Part shown: positions 11,801 through 22,042 of the stretch, in pieces
Position numbering within the stretch: position 1 is the first letter of the stretch
How the letters are laid out: every line of letters starts with the position of its first letter
Assembly: GCA_037903475.1 (NCBI GenBank)
Contig: JBAJFG010000586.1
Coordinates: 310,001 to 374,000 of the forward strand
Source of the DNA: Ancylostoma caninum
Taxonomy: Eukaryota > Nematoda > Chromadorea > Rhabditida > Ancylostomatidae
Direction: 5' to 3'
Length of the DNA stretch: 64,000 nucleotides
Position numbers and translations under genes: made by a program
The notes under the pieces: generated by a model
The model's database searches: none
Told to the model about the DNA's origin: nothing
Seen by the model: the letters and a program-made list of their open reading frames with translations, nothing else

Positions 11801-14800
11801 TCAATAAAACAATGGACATCAATTTGAACAGGTAAGAGAATTATAGGTCGCTTTGGTCGGGAGTATTCCGACAAGGGCAATTCGTACTATTTGGATGTGG
11901 AACATTGGGAGCGCGCTGTATTCTTTCGCCTTGAAAGCACCGTTTCACCCCAGAATTGATTTAGATATTTTTGAATGATGAGGATCTCCAGGAGCTGCTG
12001 ATCACAATGGTGTATGTGTTTCTGAGAAAAACGGGCAAAAAACCCGTTTTCGAGCCCCATTTCTTGAGGAGCGTGTGAGTGGAGCGGAGAGGCGGGGCCA
12101 AGGCAGTGTCTGAATAATTCACACTTTCTGGGGAAACTCGTAGTTCCCGCGAGAGTTCCTGATACTCTTCCTATAGGATAGAAACTGCGCTCCATGCGTG
12201 GCGAGCAAAGTAATACATGAGATGTATACCCTGTAATTTCGTACCGGCTCCGCCCCCACGCTCCTCAATGATTAGGGCTTGAAAACGGGTTTTTTCGGCA
12301 GTTTTTCACGAAATCACATATCCCATTGTGATTAACAGCTACTGAAGGCGCTGTTCCCGCGGAAATCTCGAAAACGATCCTGAGATGGGACGATGCCTTT
12401 AAATGCAGCACCCATCAAAATCCTCGATTTAGATCGCCAATAGTGAAACACATTGTCAACACATCATGAAAGTTCAACGAACACAAAGAATCATGACTTA
12501 CTTATTGACATGACTGCGAAGAAATCCAAATCGAAATCGTGAATACAGCTGCCTTGCATGCGCCTTCGCACACATGCCGCGATCGGCCGGTGCGAGCGTA
12601 TGTGACTTCCGCGTGGCGGGACCCATACGGAGCGCACTCAGTCGTACGGGAAACTGCGCTCCGATTTCGTGAATTTCTAGTGTGTTTCGTAAGAGAGTAT
12701 AGAAACACACTCCTCAAAAATACCCGCGAACTTGGGCAGCTGGAGAGTCGTCCATATATGCGCTGTGTATTCCAGACCCAGCGCTTTCAGGCTATCAGTT
12801 GATTCTATCAAAGAAGCATTCCTTGGCACACGATTAGTGATGAACTAGCATGAACCACAACGAAATGAGTGGGTGATGAAACAAATATTGACTAAGACTA
12901 CTAAGAACTTGATATTTTTGCAGTAGAAATCAGTTAAATCGCTCAGACTGGTGGAGACTCACACTACTAAGACCAAATATTTCAGAAAGGTGTCTGCATT
13001 GTGAGAAGGGATAGTGAAAATGTGTTTATTTCTGTACAGAAAGCACGTATATGAAAAATTGTAAGAAGAAATACACAAATCTGTTGACTTTTAGTTCTTC
13101 TTTTCGAAAGTCTTTTGTTTTCGAGCAACCTTATGCTTTCGTGCCACTTTGTGCTTTCGAGCAGCCTTTTTCGAAGCCAGCTTCTGATGGTGCTTGCGAC
13201 CCTTGTACGGTTCGTCGTGGTGGTCATCCTCGAAAAAGTGTCCAACTGGATGCAAAGCCATTTCTTTGAAAGCGTGGTGATCTGCGGAAATCACAGCAGT
13301 GGCAGAGGTATGACCACTCTCTGAAATCGTGCACAGAATTACCATACTTCTTGGAGTAAAACAAGCTGTAATACCTTTGGTGTAGCCAGTCACAACGTTG
13401 CGAACTTCAGTTCGAGGATTGTGATGTTGGATATGCTGGAAATGCTCGTCTTATTTTACGAATTCTTCAGAAGGTCATCGCAGCCATTAAATACTGTGAC
13501 TCACCACTGGGTAAGGGACGGGAACGGGGACGGGAGCTGGTTGAACAACTGGTTGAGCTTGAACTACAACAGGTTGTGGAGCAGCGAACGTTGCATGTGC
13601 AACAACTGGTGCTGCCGCTACAGCTGGAGCTGATGCTACAACTGGAGCTGACGCTACAACTGGGCCAGGCGCCACAACAGGAGCCGGCGCCACAACAGGA
13701 CCCGACGCCACAACAGGACCCGGGCCCATAACAGGGGGCGGCATTGCATACTCTGCTTTTGCGATAGCGGGAGCAGCATGTATGGGAGCTGCTTCCACTT
13801 CCGGGATTGCCTGAGGGGCAATCTCGATCGGCGCCCCTGAAAATGTAGTAATAGACAGCAATCTGAGACATCGTAATCTCTACCCTAAAAGATTTAGAGG
13901 ATAAAAGTTGTAGAAGATCAGGCTTCTCTCAATCTTGAGTGGGAGGCAAGAAGTTCGGTAAATACCTTCAATGCCTTCAGCAGGGTAGCTCGCGTATGAC
14001 CTGAAATTCAAGCACATTGAGAGTAGAAATAAATGAGGGGGAGGCCTTATAGTTTAATTTCTCCTTTTGTACGTGTGGGCGCTAGAAAAAAAAATTGGCG
14101 CTTCAACTAATGGGCGAAAAGTGAATGTTGAAGGTGAGGCTTCCACAGAATTCATTTCGAAATTAAACTTTCGTAAAGAGTCAGCCATTCTTTAAAAAAA
14201 TCTTCAATCTTTCCAAGAAAAAGAGCTCGAAGGGCAAGTGCTGTTCGGCATCCTTTAATTCTATGACAACCACATTACGACTGCAATTATTTTCACTGTT
14301 ATGAAAGTGATCATTTTTTTTCTTTGCGATGTATTATATTATTTATCGCATTATGTCCGGGTGAAGAAAAATTACTTCAATTTTAACAAACACTCACCTC
14401 TGAATGAGGAATAGTGCGGTTAGGAAGTAGCAGATGAATGCCATTGCTGGGTTCGATGTCCCACAACCTCCTGTGCTAGTATTTATACTGTCGCCTAGGG
14501 CGGCATAGCCTTCAAAAACTGTTGCAAGTGAACTCGTTCAGAATAGTGGAAGGTTGCTTTTTATTATGCTAAACCTCACGTCATCTTCGTCTAATAACGC
14601 GCTGTGTACATGGAAAAACTTGAAACCTCCCGCCCTTCGATGAAGTTGGTGTAAACTTCAAGGAAGTAAGTTCACACCACCCTTCGAAAAAGTACATTTG
14701 TTCCTTGTCTTCATCATCTGATTTCGCTGGAAGAGACATTTTCCATGAAACAACTCCATGCAGCAGCAGTGAGTGTAAAAATTTTCTGTGTTTCCCATGA

Positions 14801-16568
14801 TGCTAATGCAACAAGGTCGATTTTTTCTGAAGATTGTGTTAACATTTGTAGAAAGGCAAACGTGCGTGCTTTTCCTGCGTATTTCTATCCAATCTCTTAT
14901 GGCCATCCGTTAAGTCGGTATTAGTAAGATTGGTTAATTGGTTTATTGCGTCTTATTTATAACGCTATGGATACAAATTCGGATAGAATACGAGTTCTGA
15001 TTGAGCAGTTACCATTACTAAGAAAATGTATGGTAGTCATTATGATCTATACTATACATATCTTGGACCTAACAGCTCGTTTGAACGAAGCGCTGGAACA
15101 TCTGGTGGGGATTCCCCTTCTTATTTTGATGTATGTAGTTCCTGCCCTGACAGTAAAGCTAGTTGCCCTTATTACACGTTTAGGTTTTGCAAACGCAATT
15201 TTAAAAGGGAAACCCATAGTTATTGAGTGCATAATGCTGAAAAAATCAAGAGCAATGTTAGTTGCATTAATGTTAGTTGCAGTACCAAGCTGTTTATGTA
15301 CCATGCAAATATCAAGCATTGTGCGTCTGGATTCTACGGTTGCTGGGCCAAGACGAGCATTTCTGATACTTGGATTCGGAATGCTGGAATAAGAAGTTTC
15401 GCTCATTCTAATGAGCAATTTTCTAGTATAATTATTCTGAAGTTTTTCAAACATGAGAACATCTTGTTTACGATAGGGGTTGATGACCGTGGAACCCCAT
15501 TCCAGTATGGGTCTTACACACATCTCATACGCTAGTAATAACAGGTTCGTATCCTTTGTTGACAGGGCTCTGAAAATTTGGAAACTACGAGTCATTGCTT
15601 TCTAACAGATTTTCTCCTAATGGCCGAAAAATCAAGAGATTCATTATAATGAGAACCCAAATCTCTAACTGGTTCTATTATCTCAATGGGAACCGAAGAA
15701 ATATTATAAGAAGTTTAAATATTAGAGTTTCCTATTCGAAGATGCAACGTCTTCTCAGCAGACAAGGAAATCATCCAGTTTCTTGACCACTGAAGTAATT
15801 CGTTTATTGCCAGCTGAATGCAGCTACATCTCATAGTAAGATTATACAAAACGTACGAGAGGCCAAGGCTTGGGGCCGCACGCATCATTGACGCCCGTGT
15901 TAACGACTACTAAAGTTGTGTGTGTTGACACTTTTTACCTTGGAATTGGATTATCTCAATGATGCATGCGGCCACTATATATGGCCCTACAATTTTTTTA
16001 CCTAACTAAGAAAAAGATCCTTATAATAGGTAAAGTTCAGAATAACTTCACTTGCAAGCCATTGATGCAGATAGGAGGGTGAATGAATAGATTTTTGATT
16101 TGTCACTGCATCCATCGGGATAATGATGTGCAGATGAATCAGTTTGTTTGATTTCGTCTACTTCTCCCCCTCCTCACCTCACCAAAGTATGAACTTTATT
16201 ATCGAGGTCTTTGGCACAAAATGGCTTTCTGAAACTTGTTTAATCGAGCGATGCACGTGGAAAGAGCATCTGATGCCCAAATCTGGCATATTCCAGTGGC
16301 GAACGCAGAAGGGAGTGCCAAGGGGCACAACCTCCCAAAGAATGGGTCGCCGAATGTTCGAGATCATTTTATGAAGCGATTAGAAGTTTTGTATTAGTCT
16401 GATTTCAATTATTTGTCTTTATTATTTATTATTATTATTTCCATTTTTACGCAACAGGGATACACCTTGAAATAACTTCGGATTTTTTTCAACTGATTCT
16501 GGAGAGCTTCTCACTTACTTGTTGTGCTCGTAATCCACCATTGCATAGCGCACTTATGTGCATGTGAA

Positions 16569-16633
<65 letters not shown>

Positions 16634-17782
16634 GTCTTCCAAATAAGTGTCTATTTTTCATTAGTCACCATTAAACTTATTATTTTTGGTATATTTATTA
16701 TTCCACCTGGGCCACCGGATTAATGAAGTTGCCACTTTCTTCCCACATCCTGAGTGGGTTGTCGCTTCTGCGTCCGGCGCTGGTATAGTAAGGTATTCTG
16801 GAGAGTGCGTCAATGTCTCTGTATGCAATTACGACAGCGGCGCGATGTCGGCGGCTGATCAGCTGGTTCGATCGACGGGAGGTGTGATTCGACCTTTTTT
16901 TACCAAATGACAGTAGGAGACATTAAAATGAAAATAATCACATCATACATGAACCTTCTCGAAAGGATAGAGAGGCCCCATGTGCGGTTTCATAGCATCG
17001 GGGCCGCTGCATCGCTACAAGATTCTTACTTAGAGAGTGCTCTTACCGCATCTCTCGTTCGTGTCCCGCCGCGATTGGGTAACCACAGAATACGCCTGTC
17101 TTTTCGTGGAGGACTGTACATATTCTTTTTTTCAGTGTCTTGCATCTCGTGACAGTGGCACGACCTCATCTCATCAAAAGCAAAGGGGAAATTGTCAACG
17201 TCAGCAGTATTCTTGCCCTAAATTTTGGTGTAAGTTTCGTCCTTTATTTGTTTATACGAGTTTATAGATTTTAAAATGAATTATTCTCTCTTCAGAATGT
17301 ACAGACACCGTACTACGCAATAGCTAAAGCTGGCTTGGACCAGTTAACCAGATCGCTGGCAATTGACCTGATCGAGCATGGCGTGCGAGTGAATGGAGTG
17401 AGGTAAGCGTTCTTCCGACAGATTCATCGAATTTAACGCAAAACGTCGTAAATTTGCAGCCCTGGAATAGTGAAGACAAGTTTCATGGAGAAATCTGGTC
17501 TAACGAAGGAGCAGGCGGACAAGGTAGGTCCGCTGTGACTGCGATCCGTCCATAATGACGCAGACGTCCCTGCTTCAGGTGTACGACTTCTTTGGCACGC
17601 AGAAGTACTCCTGTCCTCGCGGAAAATACGCGGAACCCATGGAAATCGCTAATGTGATCGCGTTCCTGGCCGATCGACGTGCGTCGTCGTTCATCATTGG
17701 TCAGACCATTGTGGCTGACGGCGGGATGTCGCTCATAATGGGAGCGTACAGCTACGACTACGAGAAAGTGCTAGCCTCCTGA
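8848..17782 (+). CDS. Classical short-chain dehydrogenase/reductase (eight exons, 277 aa)
   Basis: Exons 8848-8884, 8997-9091, 11546-11683, 11737-11831, 17136-17229, 17296-17402, 17460-17523 and 17579-17782 join in phase (834 nt including stop). This is an NAD(P)-dependent oxidoreductase of the classical SDR type, similar to nematode dhs proteins; its substrate cannot be told from sequence. Visible motifs are the TGSSSGIG cofactor loop (residues 12-19), NNAG (92-95), catalytic Asn119, VSS (144-146), Tyr160-x3-Lys164 in YYAIAKAG, SPG (189-191) and a C-terminal block around IIGQTIVADGG. Length is normal for the family and all catalytic residues are present. The ATG at 8848 gives MSRFQDKVVIVTG, the expected start. 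Intron 1 has a weak GTTAAG acceptor. Introns 2 (2.45 kb) and 4 (5.30 kb) are large, and intron 4 holds another gene on the minus strand. Confidence 0.93.
9092..11545 (+). other. SDR intron 2
   Basis: A 2.45 kb intron with donor GTGTGT at 9092 and acceptor TTACCAG ending at 11545. It contains a family A foldback MITE at 11148-11421. The rest is AT-rich, and I see no coding exon or other repeat in it. Confidence 0.7.
11148..11421. repeat. Foldback MITE, family A copy 2 (274 bp), in SDR intron 2
   Basis: The left end is TACAGCGGACGGCAAAGGCG and the right-end complement is TACAGTGGACGTCAATGGCG. Both arms carry GGCCCATCTxCGG and CGCAACCGCGCCGCGCGC. The centre, CTTTTATCCCCGATTTG to CGACTGGAAAAGC, is again imperfectly palindromic. 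It sits 125 bp upstream of SDR exon 3. Confidence 0.8.
11960..12400. repeat. Foldback element, family D copy 1
   Basis: The left arm has GAGCTGCTGATCACAATGGT then a run ending CCCGTTTTCGAGCCCCA. The right arm has the complement, TTGAAAACGGGTTTTTTCGG then CCCATTGTGATTAACAGCTA, followed by TCTCGAAAACGATCCTGAGA and a GCCTTTAAATGCAG end. Related copies are at about 26450-26825, 51965-52300 and 53990-54400. The ORF at 11887-12195 (minus) is a shadow. Confidence 0.6.
13025..13030 (-). terminator. Polyadenylation signal AATAAA of the nested gene
   Basis: AATAAA reads on the minus strand about 60 bp after the TAA stop at 13091, a sensible 3'UTR distance for a small nematode gene. Confidence 0.7.
13091..14444 (-). 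CDS. Secreted Pro/Ala/Val-rich protein with a Lys/His-rich tail (five exons, 234 aa), nested in the SDR intron
   Basis: Exons 14444-14398, 14000-13966, 13836-13505, 13435-13375 and 13320-13091 join in phase (705 nt including stop) with clean GTGAGT/GTATTT donors and TTTCAG or TTCCAG acceptors. Residues 1-19 form a signal peptide (MAFICYFLTALFLIQ core, likely cut after SYA). Exon 3 encodes about 111 residues dominated by PVV-A/S-P repeats (GPVVASGPVVAPAPVVAPG and similar). The last exon has a His/Asp patch (FFEDDHHDE) followed by tandem VARKHK units and a Lys-rich end. No enzymatic domain is visible. It could be a structural, cuticle-associated or matrix protein; function is not assignable. 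The gene lies wholly within intron 4 of the dehydrogenase on the opposite strand. The Cys/Ser-rich 134-aa ORF in another minus frame over exon 3 is a shadow. Confidence 0.82.
14481..14487 (-). promoter_or_regulatory. TATA box of the nested secreted-protein gene
   Basis: The minus strand reads TATAAAT about 37-43 bp upstream of the ATG at 14444. With a normal TATA-to-start distance the 5'UTR would be only about 10 nt. This supports the nested gene having its own promoter, separate from the host dehydrogenase. Confidence 0.6.
15047..15840 (-). pseudogene. Non-LTR retrotransposon (LINE) reverse transcriptase fragment
   Basis: The 182-codon minus-strand frame (15595-15047) carries LLLLAYEMCVRPILEWGSTV followed by FEKLQNNYTRKL, the conserved stretch at the C-terminal end of LINE reverse transcriptases (CR1/jockey-like group). 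Just upstream in another frame (about 15830-15600) are LQWSRNWMISLSAEKTLHL and EPVRDLGSHYNESLDFS, the block that precedes it, interrupted by a stop and a frameshift. The catalytic FADD region is absent. It is a 5'-truncated, inactive insertion inside the dehydrogenase intron. The plus-strand ORFs here are shadows. Confidence 0.8.
15874..15973. repeat. Mini-foldback, family G copy 1 (about 100 bp)
   Basis: The left end is GCCGCACGCATCATTGA and the right end TCTCAATGATGCATGCGGC, inverted copies of one another. Related units with GATGCATCA and TTACCC(A/T)GGGTAA blocks occur near 33650-33765, 53540-53648, 58771-58879 and 62605-62790. Confidence 0.55.
16567..16632. repeat. (AAAT)n microsatellite
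   Basis: About 16 tandem AAAT units without visible interruption. Similar but shorter tracts are at 30430-30458 and 34417-34445 (as TTTA) and 57303-57373 (interrupted). Confidence 0.95.
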
Positions 17783-18064
17783 TGCGTTGTCGAAGAATCT
17801 GTGGAATATGTGACCTATTGAAATCACAGAGAATTGAAGAATCTAGCCTGAGATTCAACTAAAAATTCATTTTTGTAGTGTTGGTAGGTCTGGAACTGTG
17901 TTTTTTCGTTAGCTTCAATAATAGCTCCATTACAAAAGCATTAAAAATTTTCCAGACAAGTTGAATGGTCATTCCCAGGAGCAAATTCTAAAGTTATGTT
18001 GAAATTTTGTGGTCTGTTCAGATTTCGTTTCGTGCATGAACCTCATACGAAAACTAAACATAAA

Positions 18065-18110
18065 AGTAGGTTTCCTACTGCACTCATCAGTAAGGTGAAG
18101 GAAACCTACT
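18065..18110 (+). other. Hairpin in the SDR 3' region
   Basis: AGTAGGTTTCCT (18065-18076) and AGGAAACCTACT (18099-18110) are perfect 12-bp inverted arms around a 22-nt loop containing CTGCACTCATCAGTAAGG. The segment 18005-18098 has a diverged relative on the minus strand at about 27912-28010, so it may be a small repeat rather than a gene-specific UTR element. Confidence 0.6.
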
Positions 18111-18156
18111 GAATTGTACTTAACAAGTAACGTTTAATATGTGCACATATTTTTGA

Positions 18157-18162
18157 AATAAA
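18157..18162 (+). terminator. Candidate polyadenylation signal of the SDR gene
   Basis: AATAAA about 375 bp after the SDR stop codon is the first canonical signal on the plus strand. A shorter transcript using a variant signal is possible. Confidence 0.5.
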
Positions 18163-18709
18163 ATTACTTAAATTTTAGGTTTTAAAAACTTGCATCTGGT
18201 TTGATTGATATAAGCTTCCAACCACATGTAAGCAATGTGCATTGAAAGTGAGTAGTACCAAGTGGAATATAACCAACATATTAGTGAAATCCGCAGAGAA
18301 AAGCTTGAGATTATTGGATCTATGTCTATTTAGATGCTCACTGATATTTATATTATTCATTGAACAGTAACATTAAATGAATGAATACGTGTTATAATAG
18401 ACTACATATTTTCTGAAGTGGTTTTTAATAGAAGTAAATAATCTTGTAAGTTCCAAAGCCAAAGGTTTTATGCAGCTGTTGAAAGCTCCTGTAATATAAC
18501 GGAATTTCGGTGGGGTTTTGTGTAGTTTTGGTAAAGCATATAATATAGATATATCCGGATGATATAAATCAACTGTCTCAAAAGTCTCAAGGGCGATTTA
18601 TACTATCGTACAAGCATGCGTTCGAGGCGTGTGCGTCTCTATGACGAGAGATAGGCCCAGTGTTGATGTCGCAGCCCCAGCGCAGCTCAGACGCAGGTAA
18701 GACGCACGC

Positions 18710-19598
18710 TGTCGTGATTTCCCGGCGTCGCTCGCGCGTGGACTAGCAGACCCAGAACTAATGCATCGGTTGAGCAACTACCAGGAAACCCGCGACCTAA
18801 TGCAGACGGGACATGTAACCCGCCAAGGTTGATAGCACGTTGGCTTGCGTCAGAATGCATGTATTCACCTGCCACGTAACTCAAGGCACAACTGCAGTGG
18901 AGGCCCCTAAGCTACCAACCATATCAACACTCTGTTACACAACTGCACCCGGGCATCTCCAGATGCTCCAACACTGACTCATGTGACACAACAGTACGAC
19001 ACATGTGAACACAAGAGAGCTGCCACCATCTCTTGCCGGCACCGCACATATGCATGATGTTAACTGTACTGTCTATACAACCGCCTCTCTGCGGCACAAC
19101 GTCTGTAGTTCTTGCTACACAACACGAACACATAAACTGCCCAATTTCATAGCCCGCATAAATATGAACACAAATATACAACAAAAGAACTAAGGGGAAG
19201 ATCCAACCAGCCCAGTAACTAGGGGTCATAGCAAACACAACTCCTCGGCCGTTCGGACATGCCGGCAGGGTGAGCCTGTGCTCAACGCCTTCGAGCAGAC
19301 CTTACAGGCGCCGAGTTACCTCTCTTGACGCTGCTCCTCTTCTATCCTTGTTCCAGTGCTTGATGTTATACGACACTTGTGAACCAACATCTACTCGCAT
19401 CCTCTGACTTCTTTCGCAACCGCTCCCTTCGAGTGACAACGCAGGAATGAGAGTTGAGTGCACACGCGCCGGCTATTTATGCAGTTTCGGCGCAGGGGGC
19501 GGAGCCTAACGTGCGCATGCGAGGAGCGTAGGACCATTGCGCGCGCGACCTGGCGAACGAACGATGGAATGAAAGAAGAGTCGCACGAAGTCGCGACA
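18710..19598 (-). repeat. 3' LTR of the BEL/Pao-like element (889 bp)
   Basis: Direct repeat of 25228-26120. The short minus ORFs 18687-18884, 18924-19238, 25115-25402 and 25425-25760 are LTR shadows and are not genes. No strong purine tract precedes it on the minus strand, where the adjacent bases read CGCCCCCAG; the polypurine tract is therefore unclear. Confidence 0.93.
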
Positions 19599-20284
19599 CT
19601 GGGGGCGACACAATGATCCGAGGCTGAGCTGTGCTTGCCCTTACCTACGAGTTAAACGAGACACACATCTACGAGTCAATCGAAGACTACCAGACGGGCC
19701 TACTCCTCGGCTTCTCAAACAGCTGGTTGGATCCGGATGTAAGCATGAAGAGACTTCTGGGGTGTGACGTCTAGTTACCTACGGCGGGATAAAAATGGGA
19801 CTTTTCTTCTTCGGCAGGAACGGCTATGTACATGGCTTCGACACTGTGCTGGATGTTCTTGACGATCGGCGTGGCTTGACGTGACGATGTTGACGGCGAC
19901 AGAGTGAAGCGAAGAACCAAAAGAAATAAATTTTGCCTACGAGCGCGTTTTGTGCGCTAAGGGAATTGTGTTTTGAGTGAGGGGGAGATTTTACCTCACA
20001 GGCGAAAGATGAACCCCTGGGGTCAAGTTAGAAGGCGAAAGAAAAGGGGATACCCGAATCTGCACAAGAAAGATAAACCACGGTCTCCCACCGTGCCCCT
20101 GAGCGTGCTGCGAAAGCACTCGTGAGTTGTGAAGTCATTGTTGCACACGTACCTGAAATAGAGTTGGGCACAACAACGACAAAGGTGAACTTAAGGTCCA
20201 CCAAGAAAGCAAAAAGGATAAAGACCGTAAGTTGAAAATGAAGGAGACTTGTGTAAGAAAACCTACCTTGAGAGCTCGGCGGAT
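19599..20284 (-). other. Region between the Gag-like stop and the 3' LTR
   Basis: Contains no conserved pol motif. A donor-like AAG|GTAGGT sits about 20 bp after the Gag stop on the minus strand. The minus ORF 20028-20288 opens at the Gag stop in another frame and shows no recognisable domain. Confidence 0.5.
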
Positions 20285-22042
20285 TCAATGGAACCCTGTG
20301 CTCTCACCTTTCCTCACCATATCTGCCATGTTCCTACATAGTTCCAAGAAACCACTGTATGCTGCCGCATCGATGTCGTTATCCACACCATTGTTGAGAT
20401 CACAGAATGATGTGTCATGCCACTTCGACTTGCAAGCGCTACAGCGTTTCGTTTCCCAGAGCGGGCATTCGGTCTCACCATGTCTTTCACAACACAGAAA
20501 GCAACCACCACGATTCGCATTCAACTTTATGCGTTCCGTCAACCTGGAAATAACCAAACAATTGGAGGAACAATGTCGACCATTACAGAAGAAACATGTG
20601 ACAGATGATGATGGCGACGTAGGTCGCTGTAAACTCGCAACAACCCGTTGTTGCTCCGAAAGAATGGGCTTTGAGGGCCCATCCTCGGGGCCGGCAACAC
20701 GCTGTGGCTGAGCCAACAGTGCCTTGACTTCCAATGGCTTCTGTACATGAACTTCTTCAAGAAATTCGATAGACGGCATGGGCGAAGGAGTCCTATCCTT
20801 GTTCGGCGTAACCGCAAACACCCTTGGCCATGGAATATATTCCCTAACCTTAGATGGTTGCGATGAAGCTAAAAGGGGTGTCGTACACGCAGATGTTGAA
20901 GCTGGACTTATCGGCGAATCTGTGTGCGTGAGTGCAGAAGCACTGTGTGAAGAGAAGTCACCTACCTGTGTAGTCGAAGCGGAAAGGCCTGGCTGCGACT
21001 GAAGGTGCTCGGTGAGTAACGTATGATAAAGCTCGTAAACTTTCACGAGTTCTGCGTGAATTGCTGCTGATGTTACTACAGCTGTTACGATTTTACCATA
21101 CGTGACTCCGTACGAGGCTAACAGATTTACCATGATCTTAATCTCTGAAAGCTGTGCAAATACTACAGACAACAGTTGGGCATGCATCATGCTACGACGA
21201 TGAAGGATATTATCCGCATAACTGTGTAGTGTCGATAGCCGTACGAGCATCACGTCGGGTGTCAGATGGCCTTGGATGGTAAGTCCTTGGAGGTAGATAG
21301 CAGCCTCCTCTGAAAGGGATGTTAGTGCTGTTAGTGCTTGTGCAACAATCAAGACAGGGAGATGCCTAGACTGGATTCCTACGAAGTCTGACGGCGAAGG
21401 TGTATGGATCTCCGTAGCGAAGATGCTGCGAACCTGTTGGAAAAGGTCAGAATGCAGGAAATTGTCAATCAAGACATAGTCATGCTGCCCTAGATGGTTG
21501 GGATTAAACATGCAATCTGGGTTAAGAGAAGATGTTAGTAGCTGTGTTAGTTGCAAGGTGGAACGATGCGGACGAGGAACCGAGAATGCCTGGATATCGT
21601 TATCGCTGTCATGATGGAACTTGCGATTGACATTCTGGCCTCTAGCTATGGCTGAAATCAGTTCGATGACTGTAGCTGGACAAGTGTACGAATCGAACTG
21701 CTGTTGAACATGCAAAGAAGACAGATCGATAGAGGGAAAGGTACCAACATGCTTGGAAGAAGTAGGTAAATGTGCACAAGTTAACGTATTCCACATACGG
21801 TCTGAAGTAAGAGAATCTGTGCTAGACGGCTGCGATGTTATAGCCCGACTAGTACAGGACTCTTGTGAAGGTGTCAGCGTACGTGTTGGCTGTGCGGAGT
21901 AGGATCGTTTTCTCCGTCGTATATTGCTGAAAGAAGAAGCGGAAGGCTGTGGCAAACCTATGCGCGTGGAAACCACAGGTCTTGAAGGTTGTGCGCTTCC
22001 TCGACGCTTTCTTCTTGCGATGGTAGCACGGACACGTTGCAT
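20285..22042 (-). CDS. Gag-like protein with three CCHC zinc knuckles (585 aa)
   Basis: A single uninterrupted frame of 585 codons, the longest ORF in the window. Residues 1-90 are Arg/Ser-rich and basic. A central helical-looking region (about 110-350) may be capsid-like but shows no family motif I can name. A Ser/Thr/Pro-rich linker covers about 350-470. Three knuckles follow: C483-x2-C-x3-H-x4-C495, C514-x2-C-x3-H-x4-C526 and C534-x2-C-x4-H-x4-C547, the triple arrangement of BEL/Pao Gag. It binds RNA and builds particles in that family. No pol frame follows: the 3' LTR begins 690 bp beyond its stop. The intact frame in a young insertion suggests selection for Gag, or for a second protein acquired by the element. 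Confidence 0.72.
   Translation of the reverse strand: MQRVRATIARRKRRGSAQPSRPVVSTRIGLPQPSASSFSNIRRRKRSYSAQPTRTLTPSQESCTSRAITSQPSSTDSLTSDRMWNTLTCAHLPTSSKHVGTFPSIDLSSLHVQQQFDSYTCPATVIELISAIARGQNVNRKFHHDSDNDIQAFSVPRPHRSTLQLTQLLTSSLNPDCMFNPNHLGQHDYVLIDNFLHSDLFQQVRSIFATEIHTPSPSDFVGIQSRHLPVLIVAQALTALTSLSEEAAIYLQGLTIQGHLTPDVMLVRLSTLHSYADNILHRRSMMHAQLLSVVFAQLSEIKIMVNLLASYGVTYGKIVTAVVTSAAIHAELVKVYELYHTLLTEHLQSQPGLSASTTQVGDFSSHSASALTHTDSPISPASTSACTTPLLASSQPSKVREYIPWPRVFAVTPNKDRTPSPMPSIEFLEEVHVQKPLEVKALLAQPQRVAGPEDGPSKPILSEQQRVVASLQRPTSPSSSVTCFFCNGRHCSSNCLVISRLTERIKLNANRGGCFLCCERHGETECPLWETKRCSACKSKWHDTSFCDLNNGVDNDIDAAAYSGFLELCRNMADMVRKGESTGFH

Larger units (their letters stand above)
11832..17135 (+). 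other. SDR intron 4, containing a nested gene and several repeats
   Basis: A 5.30 kb intron between donor AG|GTAAGAG and acceptor TTTTTTCAG. It contains a family D foldback (about 11960-12400), the complete minus-strand gene at 13091-14444, a LINE fragment (15047-15840), a family G mini-foldback (15874-15973) and an (AAAT)n tract (16567-16632). The remaining sequence shows nothing recognisable. Confidence 0.75.

Noticed and set aside
13467..13871. Cys/Ser-rich 134-codon minus ORF
   Set aside because: Alternative frame over exon 3 of the nested gene; the PVV frame has the correct splice phases and signal peptide.
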